Translations under genes and position numbers: made by a program
Shown here: piece after piece, positions 1 to 11,700 of the stretch
Numbering within the stretch: the first letter of the stretch is position 1
Layout: the number at the start of each line of letters is the position of its first letter
Notes under the pieces: model-generated
What the model saw: the letters and a program-made list of their open reading frames with translations, nothing else
What the model was told of the DNA's origin: nothing
Database searches by the model: none
Source of the DNA: Diprion similis
Lineage: Eukaryota > Arthropoda > Insecta > Hymenoptera > Diprionidae
Assembly: GCF_021155765.1 (NCBI RefSeq)
Contig: NC_060105.1
Coordinates: 6,384,001 to 6,448,000, forward strand
DNA length: 64,000 nucleotides
Direction of reading: 5' to 3'

Positions 1-2
1 AA

Positions 3-1746
3 CAATACTACGTGAGTCCGCCGGCAGTTCATCATGAAAAATTCATACCGTCTGTCCAATATGACCCGAAAGACATGGACAACGAGGAGTACTTTACGCC
101 TGTGCGATACACCCAGAGTCCCAATATCGACGACTACCAATCGTCCTACTACCAGAGGCTCAGCTACCAGACGCCACGGCCAACGACATCCTCGTCGACT
201 CTGCGCGTCAACGAACATCAGCATCAACAGCGACCGCTTCAGTTGTACTTCACAACGCACAGACCAACCACGACGAAATTCACACCTGCTGGATCGTACG
301 CCGAGATCTTGGTGAGGAAGGAATCGCTGCCGAAACGACCCACTCAGAGACCGCTGTCCAAGCCTTACGTCAAGTACGACCAAGGGGAGACGATAAATTA
401 TTCTGGGGCTGAATTCGAACCTCAGCGATACGCCAGACCGCAGCCATTCAGACACCCGGAACAGGTTTCGGCACCTTTGCAGTCTTCTTCTTCTTTTCCA
501 TCTTTTTCTTCGTCTTCTCATCAGCTTGGTCAGAGACATCGAAATCCGTCGACACAGGCGAACCTGAACCACATAATACAAAGTCTACAGCTGACTAATC
601 AGCTTCCAGAGATGCTGAACGCGGATAATATCGACGAGAGTATTAAAACCCTTGTAGAAATACTCAGCCTGTTGAACAACGGAAGGAAGTACGAGCTGCC
701 GCACTCTCAGCAAAACTCAGGCTCCGTCTTGCCGGTTGTCGACTCATCTTCGAAGTACGTTCAGGAGTATCAAGACGAGTATCAAGACGCCTATCAAGGC
801 GCTCAGGCCAGGCCCAAACCCTCTGCGAAGAGGCCGTTCGAACCGACTCGAATCAGGCCAATTGTAGTTCAGGATAACACGAGGCCATCCAACGGACCTT
901 ATCACGTCAATGTGATTGACGTCATAGGGAGAAAATACTTACCGACAGTGTTGGCGGAGGATCAGAAAGAGGCTACTGGGCTCTCGGAGCGACCTGTAAT
1001 AGTTGAAACCACAACGTCGCAAGGGTATAAAATAGATGAAGAAACTCCGGAGGATCCTCCGATGGACGACAATGTCGCAGTGACGATCTTTCCTCTGACC
1101 ACCGAAGAACCTGCGGCACAAAATTATCCACCACCTGACGGAGCCTCGTCGCATGTCCAAAACTTTCCACCGACGCCACTGAAATACGGAGCAACCAGAG
1201 GTAAACCTAACGTCGATTACCCAGCATACGCTACGATACCAAAAACGGAATTCAGCTGCGCCACCCAACGGTATAAAGGCTTCTTCGGAGACCCTGACAC
1301 GGGGTGTCAAGTAAGTTGATTTTTTATACGATTCATTTTCACCGTGATCAGATTCACCCTACAGTGATTGGGAACTCATCGGCCTCCATTGTTTGTTTGT
1401 TTGTTAGGTCTGGCATTACTGCGACTTGAACGGTGGAATGTCCTCGTTCTTGTGTCCAAACGGTACGATCTTCAGTCAGGTAGCTTTGACTTGCGACTGG
1501 TGGTTCAACGTCAAGTGTGAGTCAACGGCACAGCTTTACGTACTCAACGAACGATTGTACAAGTACATACTTCCTGTGATGCCCAAGTTTCCCGAAGATT
1601 TTAGCGGGCCGGAGGTTGATCGGTACTTGGAATTGAAGTTTAAAGAAATGGAGGCAAAAATGAAAGAGAAGAAGCTTAGAAAACAACAGATGGACAAAAA
1701 TAAGACAAAGAACAGCACGCAGGTTGAAGACAATGTTAGGCAGTAA
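3..1746 (+). CDS. Cuticular/peritrophin-like protein with one C-terminal type-2 chitin-binding domain (3' part)
   Basis: This is the 3' part of a gene that continues past the left edge. Two exons are visible, 3-1310 and 1408-1746, joined in phase 0 (donor gtaagt, acceptor ttgttag). The first ~400 residues are low-complexity and rich in Pro, Gln, Tyr, Ser and Thr, as in secreted cuticle or matrix proteins. The last part holds a complete CBM14/ChtBD2 domain with six cysteines (SC, GC, YC, FLC, LTC, VKC) and the aromatic core GFFGDP...WHYC. The intron falls inside the domain, right after the second cysteine. A lysine/glutamate-rich tail of about 60 residues follows. One chitin-binding domain plus a long linker resembles the CPAP1 group of extracellular chitin-binding proteins. 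The signal peptide would lie outside the window. The exact CPAP1 member cannot be named from what is visible. Confidence 0.85.
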
Positions 1747-1982
1747 ATTGACGATTCGATAGAAAGTGATTTGATATTCCATTTTTCAATATTAATTTTC
1801 CTTTCCTAATAACCGGTAACAACTGACACTTCAACGAAACATTTTTATTTGTACTAGGAAATGATTCATTCCTGGATTTCAGTGAAATATTTTCGCCACT
1901 TCATTGTATGGAGGTGATGTACGGTGTTTTGTAAGAATTTTCTTCAATTCCTCTAGTCATAATAATTTTTATAAGTATGTGC

Positions 1983-1988
1983 AATAAA
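1983..1988 (+). terminator. Polyadenylation signal AATAAA of the chitin-binding protein gene
   Basis: A canonical AATAAA lies about 240 bases after the stop codon at 1744-1746. The stretch 1747-2450 is otherwise AT-rich 3' UTR or intergenic DNA with no open frame of note. Confidence 0.55.
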
Positions 1989-2450
1989 TATTTATACGAG
2001 ACTGTGTGACAAACCCATTATTACATATATTCGGTGCTATACATATCGTGTAGAAGAGAATTCTCAAGACTATAGATCGATTTTTATCATCGATGGGTAA
2101 GCAGGAAGTAAATTTGTCTTTTTCCCTTGCTGTCATTTTTTCCATAGAAACGGTATTTATGGTGATGGTTACTTAAATATTATATATACCTTTGTACTAA
2201 TCAAATTCAACGCTCGGAACAATGTTCACTTTAGATAGTGTTCAACTCAAGGAAAAACTCTTGTGGTAAACGCACAAGTACGCTGAACATATTTTGTTCT
2301 TACGAAAGACGAAAGAAACTATCGTCAAATTTTACAGTCAATCGGAGATATGAAGTAAAATGAGATTATAGTATTAAACTTATTCTACGAGAGTATCTAA
2401 ATGTTGTTTTTTTTTTAGTTTTGTTATATTATAATTATTGAATAAAAATA

Positions 2451-2456
2451 TTTATT
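2451..2456 (-). terminator. Possible polyadenylation signal of the TRIM-like gene
   Basis: AATAAA on the minus strand, 40 bases after the in-frame stop reached by reading through the 2580 donor. It would end a short TRIM isoform converging on the neighbouring plus-strand gene. Confidence 0.3.
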
Positions 2457-2495
2457 CATTTTTCTATACACCGTGCGCTGATTATTTGCACACAC

Positions 2496-4988
2496 TCATC
2501 CCTCGTATGTTGTTTGGTAATTAGTTGCAAATACAGAAAAGGACAAGTATATGTTGAAAATATGATTCATTTTTCTTACCTTTTCAGTCTGTCTCACCCG
2601 CAGCAACATCTCATTCAATTTCTCGACTGCATCTTCAAGCTGCGGTTTCAACTCCTGGTTCTATAAAAAATAAACGTATTTTATAAACTTAAATTTATAC
2701 GCATTGAGAGTTTTACCAAAAAAGTTTACCCAAATTGTTTTGTCAAGACTATCTAATTTGGTTAAAACTAATGAACGAATGAAATCAATTGGCGTTACTT
2801 CTCTAAACATATACCTTTTCAAGTGTTGAATATATTTTTATAATATAATATGAAAAATTATTTGTAAATGTTTTTTAGAAATTTGGAAAGATTTTTTTCT
2901 TTAATATTCACAATTCGATACACTCGAACTTACAACAGGTAACATAAAACAAAATGCAGTCAAATTGGAGATAATATATGAATAAAAAATAACAAACCTT
3001 CTCCAACTGAGTAACTATATTGTGATCTCGATGTGAGTGGAGCAGGCAGTGTGTGCAGGCTGATACGTCACATTTTTCACAATGGAATTGGACGGTTTCG
3101 TTGGGATGGACGTCACATTGATTTGATAGTAATTTCCAGAAGTCGTGACTGTCTTCCATCAAGGATACTTTCTGATGACTCTGCAGAGCTCTGCCATGAA
3201 TCTGTTTCAGTTAAGCAAGCATATCCGATTTCAAAACGTAATGCCAACCATCTTAAGCGAGGTCATATAATCAATAGTAGATTGAATTCTATATAAGGAA
3301 AGCGATTGAAAGAGAGAACAAGAAATTGATCCATAAGATTTTTCGAAACAAACCTTTGTGTAGCACGAGTTGCAGAAAAAAACGTTGCACTGCCGACATC
3401 GAAAATCTGCCTTGAGACCGCATTCTGAACAGTGCTCTTTAAAAACAAAAATAAATTACATCAAGCACACTCGTCAAAAAGCTAGTCAATGAAATACAAA
3501 AATAATTTTTTCTTAATCTTCAATATAAATGTGACTGGATTTCTCTATGTGGAACGTAAAGGAAAATGGACTCGACTCTGAGAAATTATTTATCAAACTC
3601 ACTCAAGTTTGTCTTAAATAAAATTAAATGTGAGTAAAGAGTAAAGTTAAAAATGTGTGTACATATGCTAGTGCAAAAATATCAACTCCACATCCTCAAC
3701 AAAGTTTACAAGAACCAGTTTGCATTGTGATATTCAGACTGAGGGTCGAATTTAAAAATCACATGATATTCACAGTGACTTGATAACTCAGTGTGAGGGT
3801 ATTCCAAACCTCAGAATTAACCAACGTCATCTGAGACTATATCACAACCAGAATAGATTATTGTTTGTTACATCAAATACTGTATTTACGGTTTCTCTGA
3901 GTTTTCTTCAATATTGCTAATTTCCACAATCAATTCAAAGCCTAGATGAGCCACAAGTCAAGCTGACTGCACGGCAAAATTTCATATTCTAATAATTCAT
4001 TGTTTCTTGAGCATGCCACGCACCTATATTTTCATTCAAACATTTTTTGTGTCGAGCCGCTGCCGATTGCTGAAAAGTAACATTCGGCTCCGCGCAAGTC
4101 AAGCCTGTGGATTGACTCGCAGTGATTAATCCTAAGGTATACAAGTTAGGTGAAAGATTGGCTTGCTCGTTGAGATTCGATTGAAAAATTGTGCCACAAA
4201 CTCCACACATCTTTGTCTTACAGGTCTTGACACATATCTCGCATATAACGTGTCCACATTGTAGCAGCAGCGGAGTCTTTCCGCGAAACTGATGCGATCC
4301 TGTAATAGAAAATTAAATAATAAAAGAACTGATACAAGATAAATTAAAAAAGGTAAAAATCAGGCAATCAATGCACTGTGTACTATCGCACAAGCGCTAA
4401 TCAGGTATATTTAAGAAATCAATGCGCACGACCCATGCCTCACGAAGCACCAGACGCAAAGCGAGAAATTGTGCTTTTCATCTTTGTCGTCTCGGCTGAA
4501 AGGCTGATACAAGGTGAAGAGGAAAAGACTGATATTGTACAAACTAGGTAAGCCTTAAAGATTGGTTGATGAGAATTGTTTAGGATAAATTGTCTTGCAG
4601 CCTGTGGAAGAAGGAAACAAAGAATAGCGAAATTTGCAACGAGATGCAACAAGCGTGGACGACGACAATGCGTCAACACGTGATCCTCGTGCAGGGTACG
4701 TCAAAAACTGCGGGTGAGATCAAAACGATGGATAAAGATAATCTGTTAGCAGGTCATGCTTTTCCGTTGCCCAGCAGTTAATCATCCTTCTTTCTCTGTA
4801 TCCGAAAATCTATGCCAAATCTGAAATCTTCTGTGTAAAGGATCGAAATCAAGCCGGCATGCAGGAACCATCCTCAAACGAAAACAATGAAATGAAAAGT
4901 GACTGTATGACTTACCTCGAAATGAGAAGGTGTGCTTGCAATTGGTACATGTCGAATATTTCAGCTTTGTCTGAAGAATCGAATGCAT
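2496..4988 (-). CDS. TRIM-like protein: RING finger, two B-boxes, coiled coil
   Basis: The exons on the minus strand are 4988-4916, 4299-4024, 3436-3354, 3201-2998 and 2660-2580, all with GT-AG borders and matching phases. The ATG at 4988 is chosen because the RING begins only 14 residues later (CTNC, then CGHVICEIC and CGVC). The third and fourth exons give two B-boxes: HCSEC...CRQC...CNSC...H, then CDVH...CEKC...CTHC...H. The 2660-2580 exon encodes an amphipathic helix (NQELKPQLEDAVEKLNEML...) that starts a coiled coil. This order is the RBCC/TRIM plan of E3 ubiquitin ligases. After 2580 there is a good donor (gtaaga), but reading on also works: a stop at 2498-2496 and an AATAAA (2456-2451) follow, giving 266 residues. 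If the donor is used, the gene continues left and the chitin-binding gene lies inside its intron. No C-terminal NHL or SPRY domain is seen, so orthology is left open. Confidence 0.75.
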
Positions 4989-7900
4989 TTTTATTCGCGA
5001 ATTGACACTTTGGAAAAAATGCGTTTACACGAGGTATAATAACCCATTCAAACACTTACACTCGTGGTTCTACATCGCCTCGCGCAACATCTAATGTTAG
5101 GGGTTACCGCACTCAACAGCTTACGGACGTATGTGCCGAAGCACTGCCTTCTGAATCCGGAACTTAAACTTTTCAAATACTTGTCCAGTTCACGGAAGCC
5201 GACGCACGATTGGAATGTTCCTAACTATACGGATACGCGGCACTTTTCGCCTTAAAGCGCACACTTCACACCGCTAACAATTGATGAATTCATGGAAGGC
5301 ATTGGCTGATGTTCGAATTCCAAACAGACCGGACAAACATGGCTGAAGTAAAATCAATAAATTGAAAGTCTGATCGTCTTTACCGACCGTTCCGACCGCA
5401 AGTAAAATCAATTATCTGATGGTGAGAGAATCTCAACGGTATTTCTGAACCATCTATTCGTTCTCCGCTTTCCACACATGTTTCTTCGAGAGAAGAATCG
5501 AAAGTACGTATTTTACAGGTATGGTATTTACCAAGCGCGGTGCCTCGTTCAAACACGACTTCGACGTCGCAAGTGTCGGTAAAGTAGATTTTTCCTGCTA
5601 TCAGAATCTCGCGTATCAAGAATTTAAATGGTATTTTCAAGGTGACAGTCTGCTAGAACTCGTTATAAAACCAAGTGAAAGATTTGCCGCGCTGCTCGCA
5701 CCAAAAATATTTTTACCTAAGGCTACTGATTTATTACTTTTTCCCGAAGAGACGCTGAATCTTTATCATAACTCGACGGGCTGATTCATGATGGGTAAAA
5801 ACCTCTAGAGGTGTAAAATACACGGATATGAACAGTCAAAAGGGTCGACATATGGCTTTCAAGTAAATATACCCCGGCATAATATAGCCACGTAGTAACT
5901 GCAGCATACATATGTTGGCAACTGACTTCGTTTGGAAAATAAAAGCTTACGTGTATTATAGTGTAGGTAGGGACAAACGGTAGATCTAACGGGACGGCAG
6001 TTCTCGATATTTTTTTATTTAGTAGTACACAGCTGGTACTAATCGTTTCTGCACTATCCACGCCCAGCCTCGTGTATAAGTGATCATTATGGAATTAGAA
6101 CCACACGCGTCGATTTGAATCTCGAGGGTCTTATACAATGGCAATTACTACGATATAAACATTTTGTATAAATGAAATAAGACTAGAATCTGCGTAGCCG
6201 ATGAGATTGCGAGGACCTTTACATTCACTAGTCCGAGAACCGGACGATATATAACATTTTTGTTTTTGTTTTCTTTTTTTTTCCGCGGAATCAAAACTGG
6301 TCGTCCCATGAACGCTTACCTCGCCTTCCATCGTTCCACGTTTCATATACAACGTATATGTACCCGTATATACATATTTAAATACTGTTATACGCTCCCT
6401 ATCATCCTGCGACCGTCCCGCACGTGTGTACGCGGTTCGCCGATTATACAGATGAGTCTAAAGTGCCCTGAAGTCAGGAACGAGAGCTTTGTATGCAAGA
6501 CTCGTTGAAATTCGACGCGTTGCTCCGGCCAACTACGCCGTCCACGTATCCGTCCGCCTAAATAATATAAATATCCTATAAATACCCGAGCCTGAAAGAG
6601 GTGTTGCGATATCGCGGGATCTGCACACGGTAAAATCCAGTGTGCCCGATCGCCTCGACGATAAGACTCGCGCGACTTCAGAGTTCAGCTTTAGCTGGAA
6701 CAACTATTTCCCGGCAACCATTACATTGGCACTCGAGCTGCGCAAATCGGGCTTTCAGCGATCCTCAGCGATCCTCAGCGACGCTACCCTGTAGGTCTAA
6801 CAACAAGCGTGGCAGCAGGAGCTTGGAGCCGTTATAATTCCACTTCACCACGGATCTCAGGAATATATGGCACGCATTATGCTATATTATCGCCGATTGC
6901 AATTGCGGCACAAGGTCTAGGTTGCCATCGTTACATGCGCATCGATGCATAACGTGCAGGTCCACGTCTACATGCAAGCACAATCTATAGCACTTGCATG
7001 CATTTTATTTCCGCGTCGTATACGCGTGCGTACAAAGGTGTGGATGCACGTCGGTGTATACCTATGTTCGCTCGAATTCGCGCACCTAGACGGTGACGTC
7101 CGTGTACGTCCTGCACACTGTTTTCACCGTTCAAGGTCGTGTGTGCCGAGCGCAAAGCCCGGATCCGCGCGGCCCTCCCTTCCTGCCTCCGACCCCCGCC
7201 CCCGCCAGCCATGCACGACTTGACTATCGGCCCTTACTGCATTTCGCTCTGCACAGTGCACTCTGCAGCATCGATTTATCCATAAAAATACCGTGCGCTT
7301 CAATCTATTATTTCCCTATCACTCCGACTCCCGCCTTCCTCCATCCGAGCTCTACGTCGATGCAACTGAACCTACTCAACAATTACCTATTTCCCATACC
7401 CGCGACTGCATGCAGATTATGATAGTTGATAACTGGGAGCACGCCATTTCCACCCTTTTTTTTATATAGAATACTGTATAATCAGTGGCAATAAATACCG
7501 CGTGATATTATCTAATTTCCTGCAGGTTCGACAAATTTCTATACCAAAATTGTACGATCGCCTCTCGACGGGTCTAAGGATTCTAGCTTAATATTTACCG
7601 ATGAATCGGCATCGGATGAATATAAAAGGAAGGGCTTGCTTGTGTAATTTGAGGAAACACGGCGAAGTTAGAGCCGCGCCAGATGTGGTTTGACTTTAAA
7701 AATAAACCTCGTCAATTTTTCATTTCACTAAGGCTGCAGTGCTGCAGGTTCATTGCGAACTGAACTCTCGAATGGAATGAATGCTTTTTTCTCCCCCTCA
7801 CTTATTTTTTCCATCGATCCAGATAGAAACGGTGCAAATGATAATAATAAAAAGGGTATGAACATATGCCTAGGAGTTTCTTGCAGGTACTTATGTACTA

Positions 7901-8050
7901 CACGAACGGGACTCGACAGGAAGCATAGATCGACGTACGAGAAGGACACATTGCGCTGTTTGAACAATTCGTGCTGCAGGAGTGACCCGACTCGGCGCGA
8001 CGTTTAGGTATAAAACAGAGTTTTCCACTGCACACTGAGTGTGTACGGGC
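4989..8050. other. Intergenic region upstream of the TRIM-like gene
   Basis: No convincing gene is seen in these 3 kb. A plus-strand ATG GCT GAA at 5339 followed by a donor-like gtaaaa, and an exon-like 60-base block 5519-5578 (acceptor ttttacag, donor gtaaag), could be the start of a divergent transcript, but no continuation was found. At 6757-6783 a short cagcgatcct unit is repeated. Around 7140-7210 there is a short GC-rich patch. Other open frames here are short, lack codon bias and resemble nothing known to me. Confidence 0.5.
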
Positions 8051-8718
8051 CATTCCACGCCAACTCTGTAAATGGTTGACAATGACATTTTTTAATTTCA
8101 CCAAGGATTTTTCCTGCGTTAGTACGACCCTTGAAAATATTTTTTTTTAACTATCGAATTTTCTTCAACCACTCGTCTTTACCCTATGATTTTTTAAATC
8201 CGTCTCAAAAACACCCAAATTGAATTTTATGAAACAAGAAGAAAAAAAAACATTTTTTTTCTGAATTGAAACATTTTCACATAACATTCAGAGTGGGACC
8301 TCGGTTTTGTCTATTTTTTAATCGTTTTTTCTATCTATACCTGTTAAAAATTGATCGTAAATTTTTGAAAAAAAATCTCGTGAGCGTATTTTAGAAGCAG
8401 GGAAACAACAAAAAAAATCAGTAATTAAATCGGAGATGCGGTATTTATTATCATAGTACCCTTTTAACGGGTACGTGAATAGAAAAAGAAAGATTGAAAA
8501 AAAAGTGGAAAAAAACGAGGTCCCACTCTGAATCTTACGTGAAAATGTTTCATTTCGAAAACCGTGTGTTTTCTCTTCTTTATAATATTTAAAAGAAATC
8601 AAGTTGGGTGCTTTTAAGATGGGTTTAAAGAATCATAGGGTAAAGAGGAGTGGTTAAAAAAATTTGAAAATTTTGAAAAAATCCTATGGTCAACCATTTA
8701 CTGAGTTGGCGTGGAATG
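8051..8718. mobile_element. Fold-back / MITE-like element with long imperfect inverted repeats
   Basis: The left end (cattccacgccaactc, 8051 on) reappears inverted at the right end (gagttggcgtggaatg, to 8718). The match is nearly perfect for about 30 bases. It resumes inside: the block around 8165-8220 (accactcgtctttaccctat...) pairs with 8595-8660, and the block 8265-8310 (cagagtgggacctcg) pairs with 8515-8560. Almost the whole 670 bases can therefore fold on itself, with a loop near 8330-8480. There is no coding capacity, which fits a non-autonomous DNA transposon relic. No clear target-site duplication could be seen at the ends, so the superfamily is not assigned. Confidence 0.75.
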
Positions 8719-11700
8719 CTCCATACGTAGGTATGATACATAATGTACCCATAGGAACAACGTGATGTGAGCGTACCTTCGCAGCCCAACGAACAATGCG
8801 CCGTGACGTAAGAGGGTCTGAAATTGCACGTTGCTGAATGTAGATGTAGAGTGGCAAATGTAGGACGCGAGGGAGTAGGAGAGCGGTTCAGTGGAGAAGA
8901 AATGGAATGAAGGAAAAGTGTGCGATCTGTAACAGTGGGTACATGCTTGTTTACATACCCACGTGTCTGTAACTATAGGTAGATAGTCACGTATTCTATT
9001 TATGTAGATAGGTATGTACCCGACACCGGGATTCTGCGGAGTTCAAATAAACTCACTGCACACCCCGTGAATCCAGAAACTAAAACGAACTACAACATCC
9101 ACAGTAGAAAGTAGAAACAGTAGAAATAAGTGAATTAGCTGTGCTGTATCAGGTGTACTTTATGTAGCTGCAATGACTTCCTGTTGCAAATGGACGTTTA
9201 GTATTAAGGGGGAAAAAATCAGAGACGCATCAGCTGCAGCGATTTTTCCTTTTTGCAAGGGTCGAAAAGAGTCAAGAGTTACTTATATCAGCCGCTAACA
9301 AAATTTGCACACCAAATTTAAGGAGCGTTCATTTTTCTGAGAAGACAATCTTGAGGTACAAATCCCGTGATAATCTTCCAGTAAGATAGAATACGAAATT
9401 AGGTCTTGAAAATCTTCGTCCTTGTACACGAGCCTCGAACCAAGTGGTCAATTATTTCCCCACCCGCAGCATTTGATCCTGGTGATTCTGGGAACGGTGG
9501 AAGGAAGAGGGAAATGGAAAGAGGATCCGCGCTTCTTGCACGAGGAACAGCGAAAGAGAGAGAAAGAGCGAGAGGGAGAGAGAGAGAGAGAGAGGAGGAG
9601 GAGGAGGAAAGAGGGAGACGCTCCTTTTCTCACGATACGTGTATCCACCTCCCTTCTCCTTGGCACCTATCGGAAGTCCTTGCCACGTTCCCACCTCCGC
9701 CGAACATCCACAAGTACATAGATATAACGAACTACATGTTGCTAATAGCTCCCGTGAGCTACCTGTCGCTCGGAGCTACCTCGACTCTTGGTTTCAAGCC
9801 CTGACTACAGTCGCTAACAGTAAGAGGAAACAATGGAAATCGGTGGAAACCGGATTGCAAAATAAACCTGGGTTACTTGGGGTAATAAATTGCTAGAATT
9901 TATTCTGTCTCCGATGTTACAAAGAAATAGAGAATGAACGGGAATTGATTCGCTTAGATTTCGCGACGAAATTCTACTGGGAAACAACCGCGACTTCTTA
10001 TCACTTCGGTATTATCTCATTGGTTTTTTCCATTCTATGTATTAGAGATTGAATTTTACAAGTCTGACAACTGGGACTATGATTTGGAATTTATCGTAGT
10101 GTAAAAGCTGCCGTGGAAAGGTCAATTGGTTGGGAACGGTAGAATTGATTTGTAATAGCTAATTCGAAATCGGAATCATTTACGTAACCACAACGAGCTA
10201 AAAATAGAAAAAATGCGACTATAAAAATGGCAAAATTTTTCGTTTATTAGCACATCGATAGGATTTTCGACTCGTTTTTTATCAGGGTTGAATTATTTAG
10301 ATGTAGAAAGTGTTGAGTAATAACTTTAAATCCGATATTATGTGAACATGAATTCATACGTTAGAAATTTAGTTAAACCTTTAGTTCAATACATTTCTAT
10401 TAGAATATGTATAAAATAAATATGAAGAGTATATATAATGTGAATTATAAATACAACAGAAAGTACATACGAGGTACATTCTCAAATTTCGATTTAGCGA
10501 GAGTTTTGACACTCGCACTTGCAATCAGCGATCAATACAATCATGGCCGAATGCAGAACACACGTGGCAATTTTCGGATTGCATTAGATTGAATCCGAAT
10601 TGCGGTTGTGTTTGCGAGAGAAAAATCTTAGAACGAGTTCGGTATATACCTACGAAATTACGCAAATAGAACGCAATAATCAAGCATGTCGTTATTATTA
10701 GTTTTTCTAAAAGCGGATAAGACTTTCAGCCGTGCATCGAATCTCTCCGAAAGGTAATCTGATTTAACACATTCATTCCCGGATTGAAATTCAAATTCAC
10801 GCCCTTTCATCCAGGTTTTCGAAAACAGCGTTGATCGGTTCGAGGCGGTAATATGACGTCACATGTTTCCACAGCGACAATTTCACACAGAACGCAATTG
10901 GCTGTGACATAACAATGGCGACAGTATCGAGCTCCCTGATTGGTCTAACTCGTGTGACGTAACTCGAGGTCAGTCCACCGTTCAAACCTTGCGCGAATCG
11001 GCTCATTTCAGCACCACATCATTTTCAGCACTTCAGTCTTTTACTTTATCTTTGAAGTCCCGTGATTTTAAAGTTATACACTTTGTTACAAGGCATGAAA
11101 AATTACTCTAATTACGGACTGATCGTTTCAATGACATGGTGCAGGTTGCCTTGTACGTCCGTCCATACGTACAATCGGTAGAAATTATCGAGTCGATGGG
11201 CTGTACTCAGCCAGGAGTGCTGCAGGTATACACAGATGTACGTGTACATGCATATATATTATATACATATATACCTGCACGTATTTGCAGAGTAGGAAAA
11301 TGTCAAAGGTAATGAATACCAGAGGAATTCGAGCTGCGGTAATTTTAACCGGGAATTAAATAGGTATTATACATTCCTGTATCCAGGCAAAGTGCCCATT
11401 CGAAATACTATGAAAAATATTTTCAACCGTTGTGCATCGTGATGGCGATGGTGGAAAAATATTTCTTTCCGCAAATTATGTCAAAAAAGTACTACTGTAA
11501 TCGGATGAGATCAATTCAATACTAGTTAAATACTGTTTTCCGTATCACCGATGGACATACATTATAGAGATAGGAAGTAAGCTTAGAGATATCCCAAATC
11601 ATCGCTAATAATTGGAAGCAAGGGATGCTGGGTCGTCCACGTTTATGTGCATGCATGTTTAAATCAGATACCATTACATTTCTAGCCGTCTAGACTTTGA

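Noticed and set aside
5339-5578. Two-exon start MAE + 60-base block on the plus strand
   Set aside because: Splice sites are plausible, but no third exon in phase was found, and the end phase does not match the fru BTB exon.
9406-9804. Open frame of 132 codons on the plus strand
   Set aside because: It runs through a GA microsatellite giving only Arg/Glu repeats; no domain or splice context.
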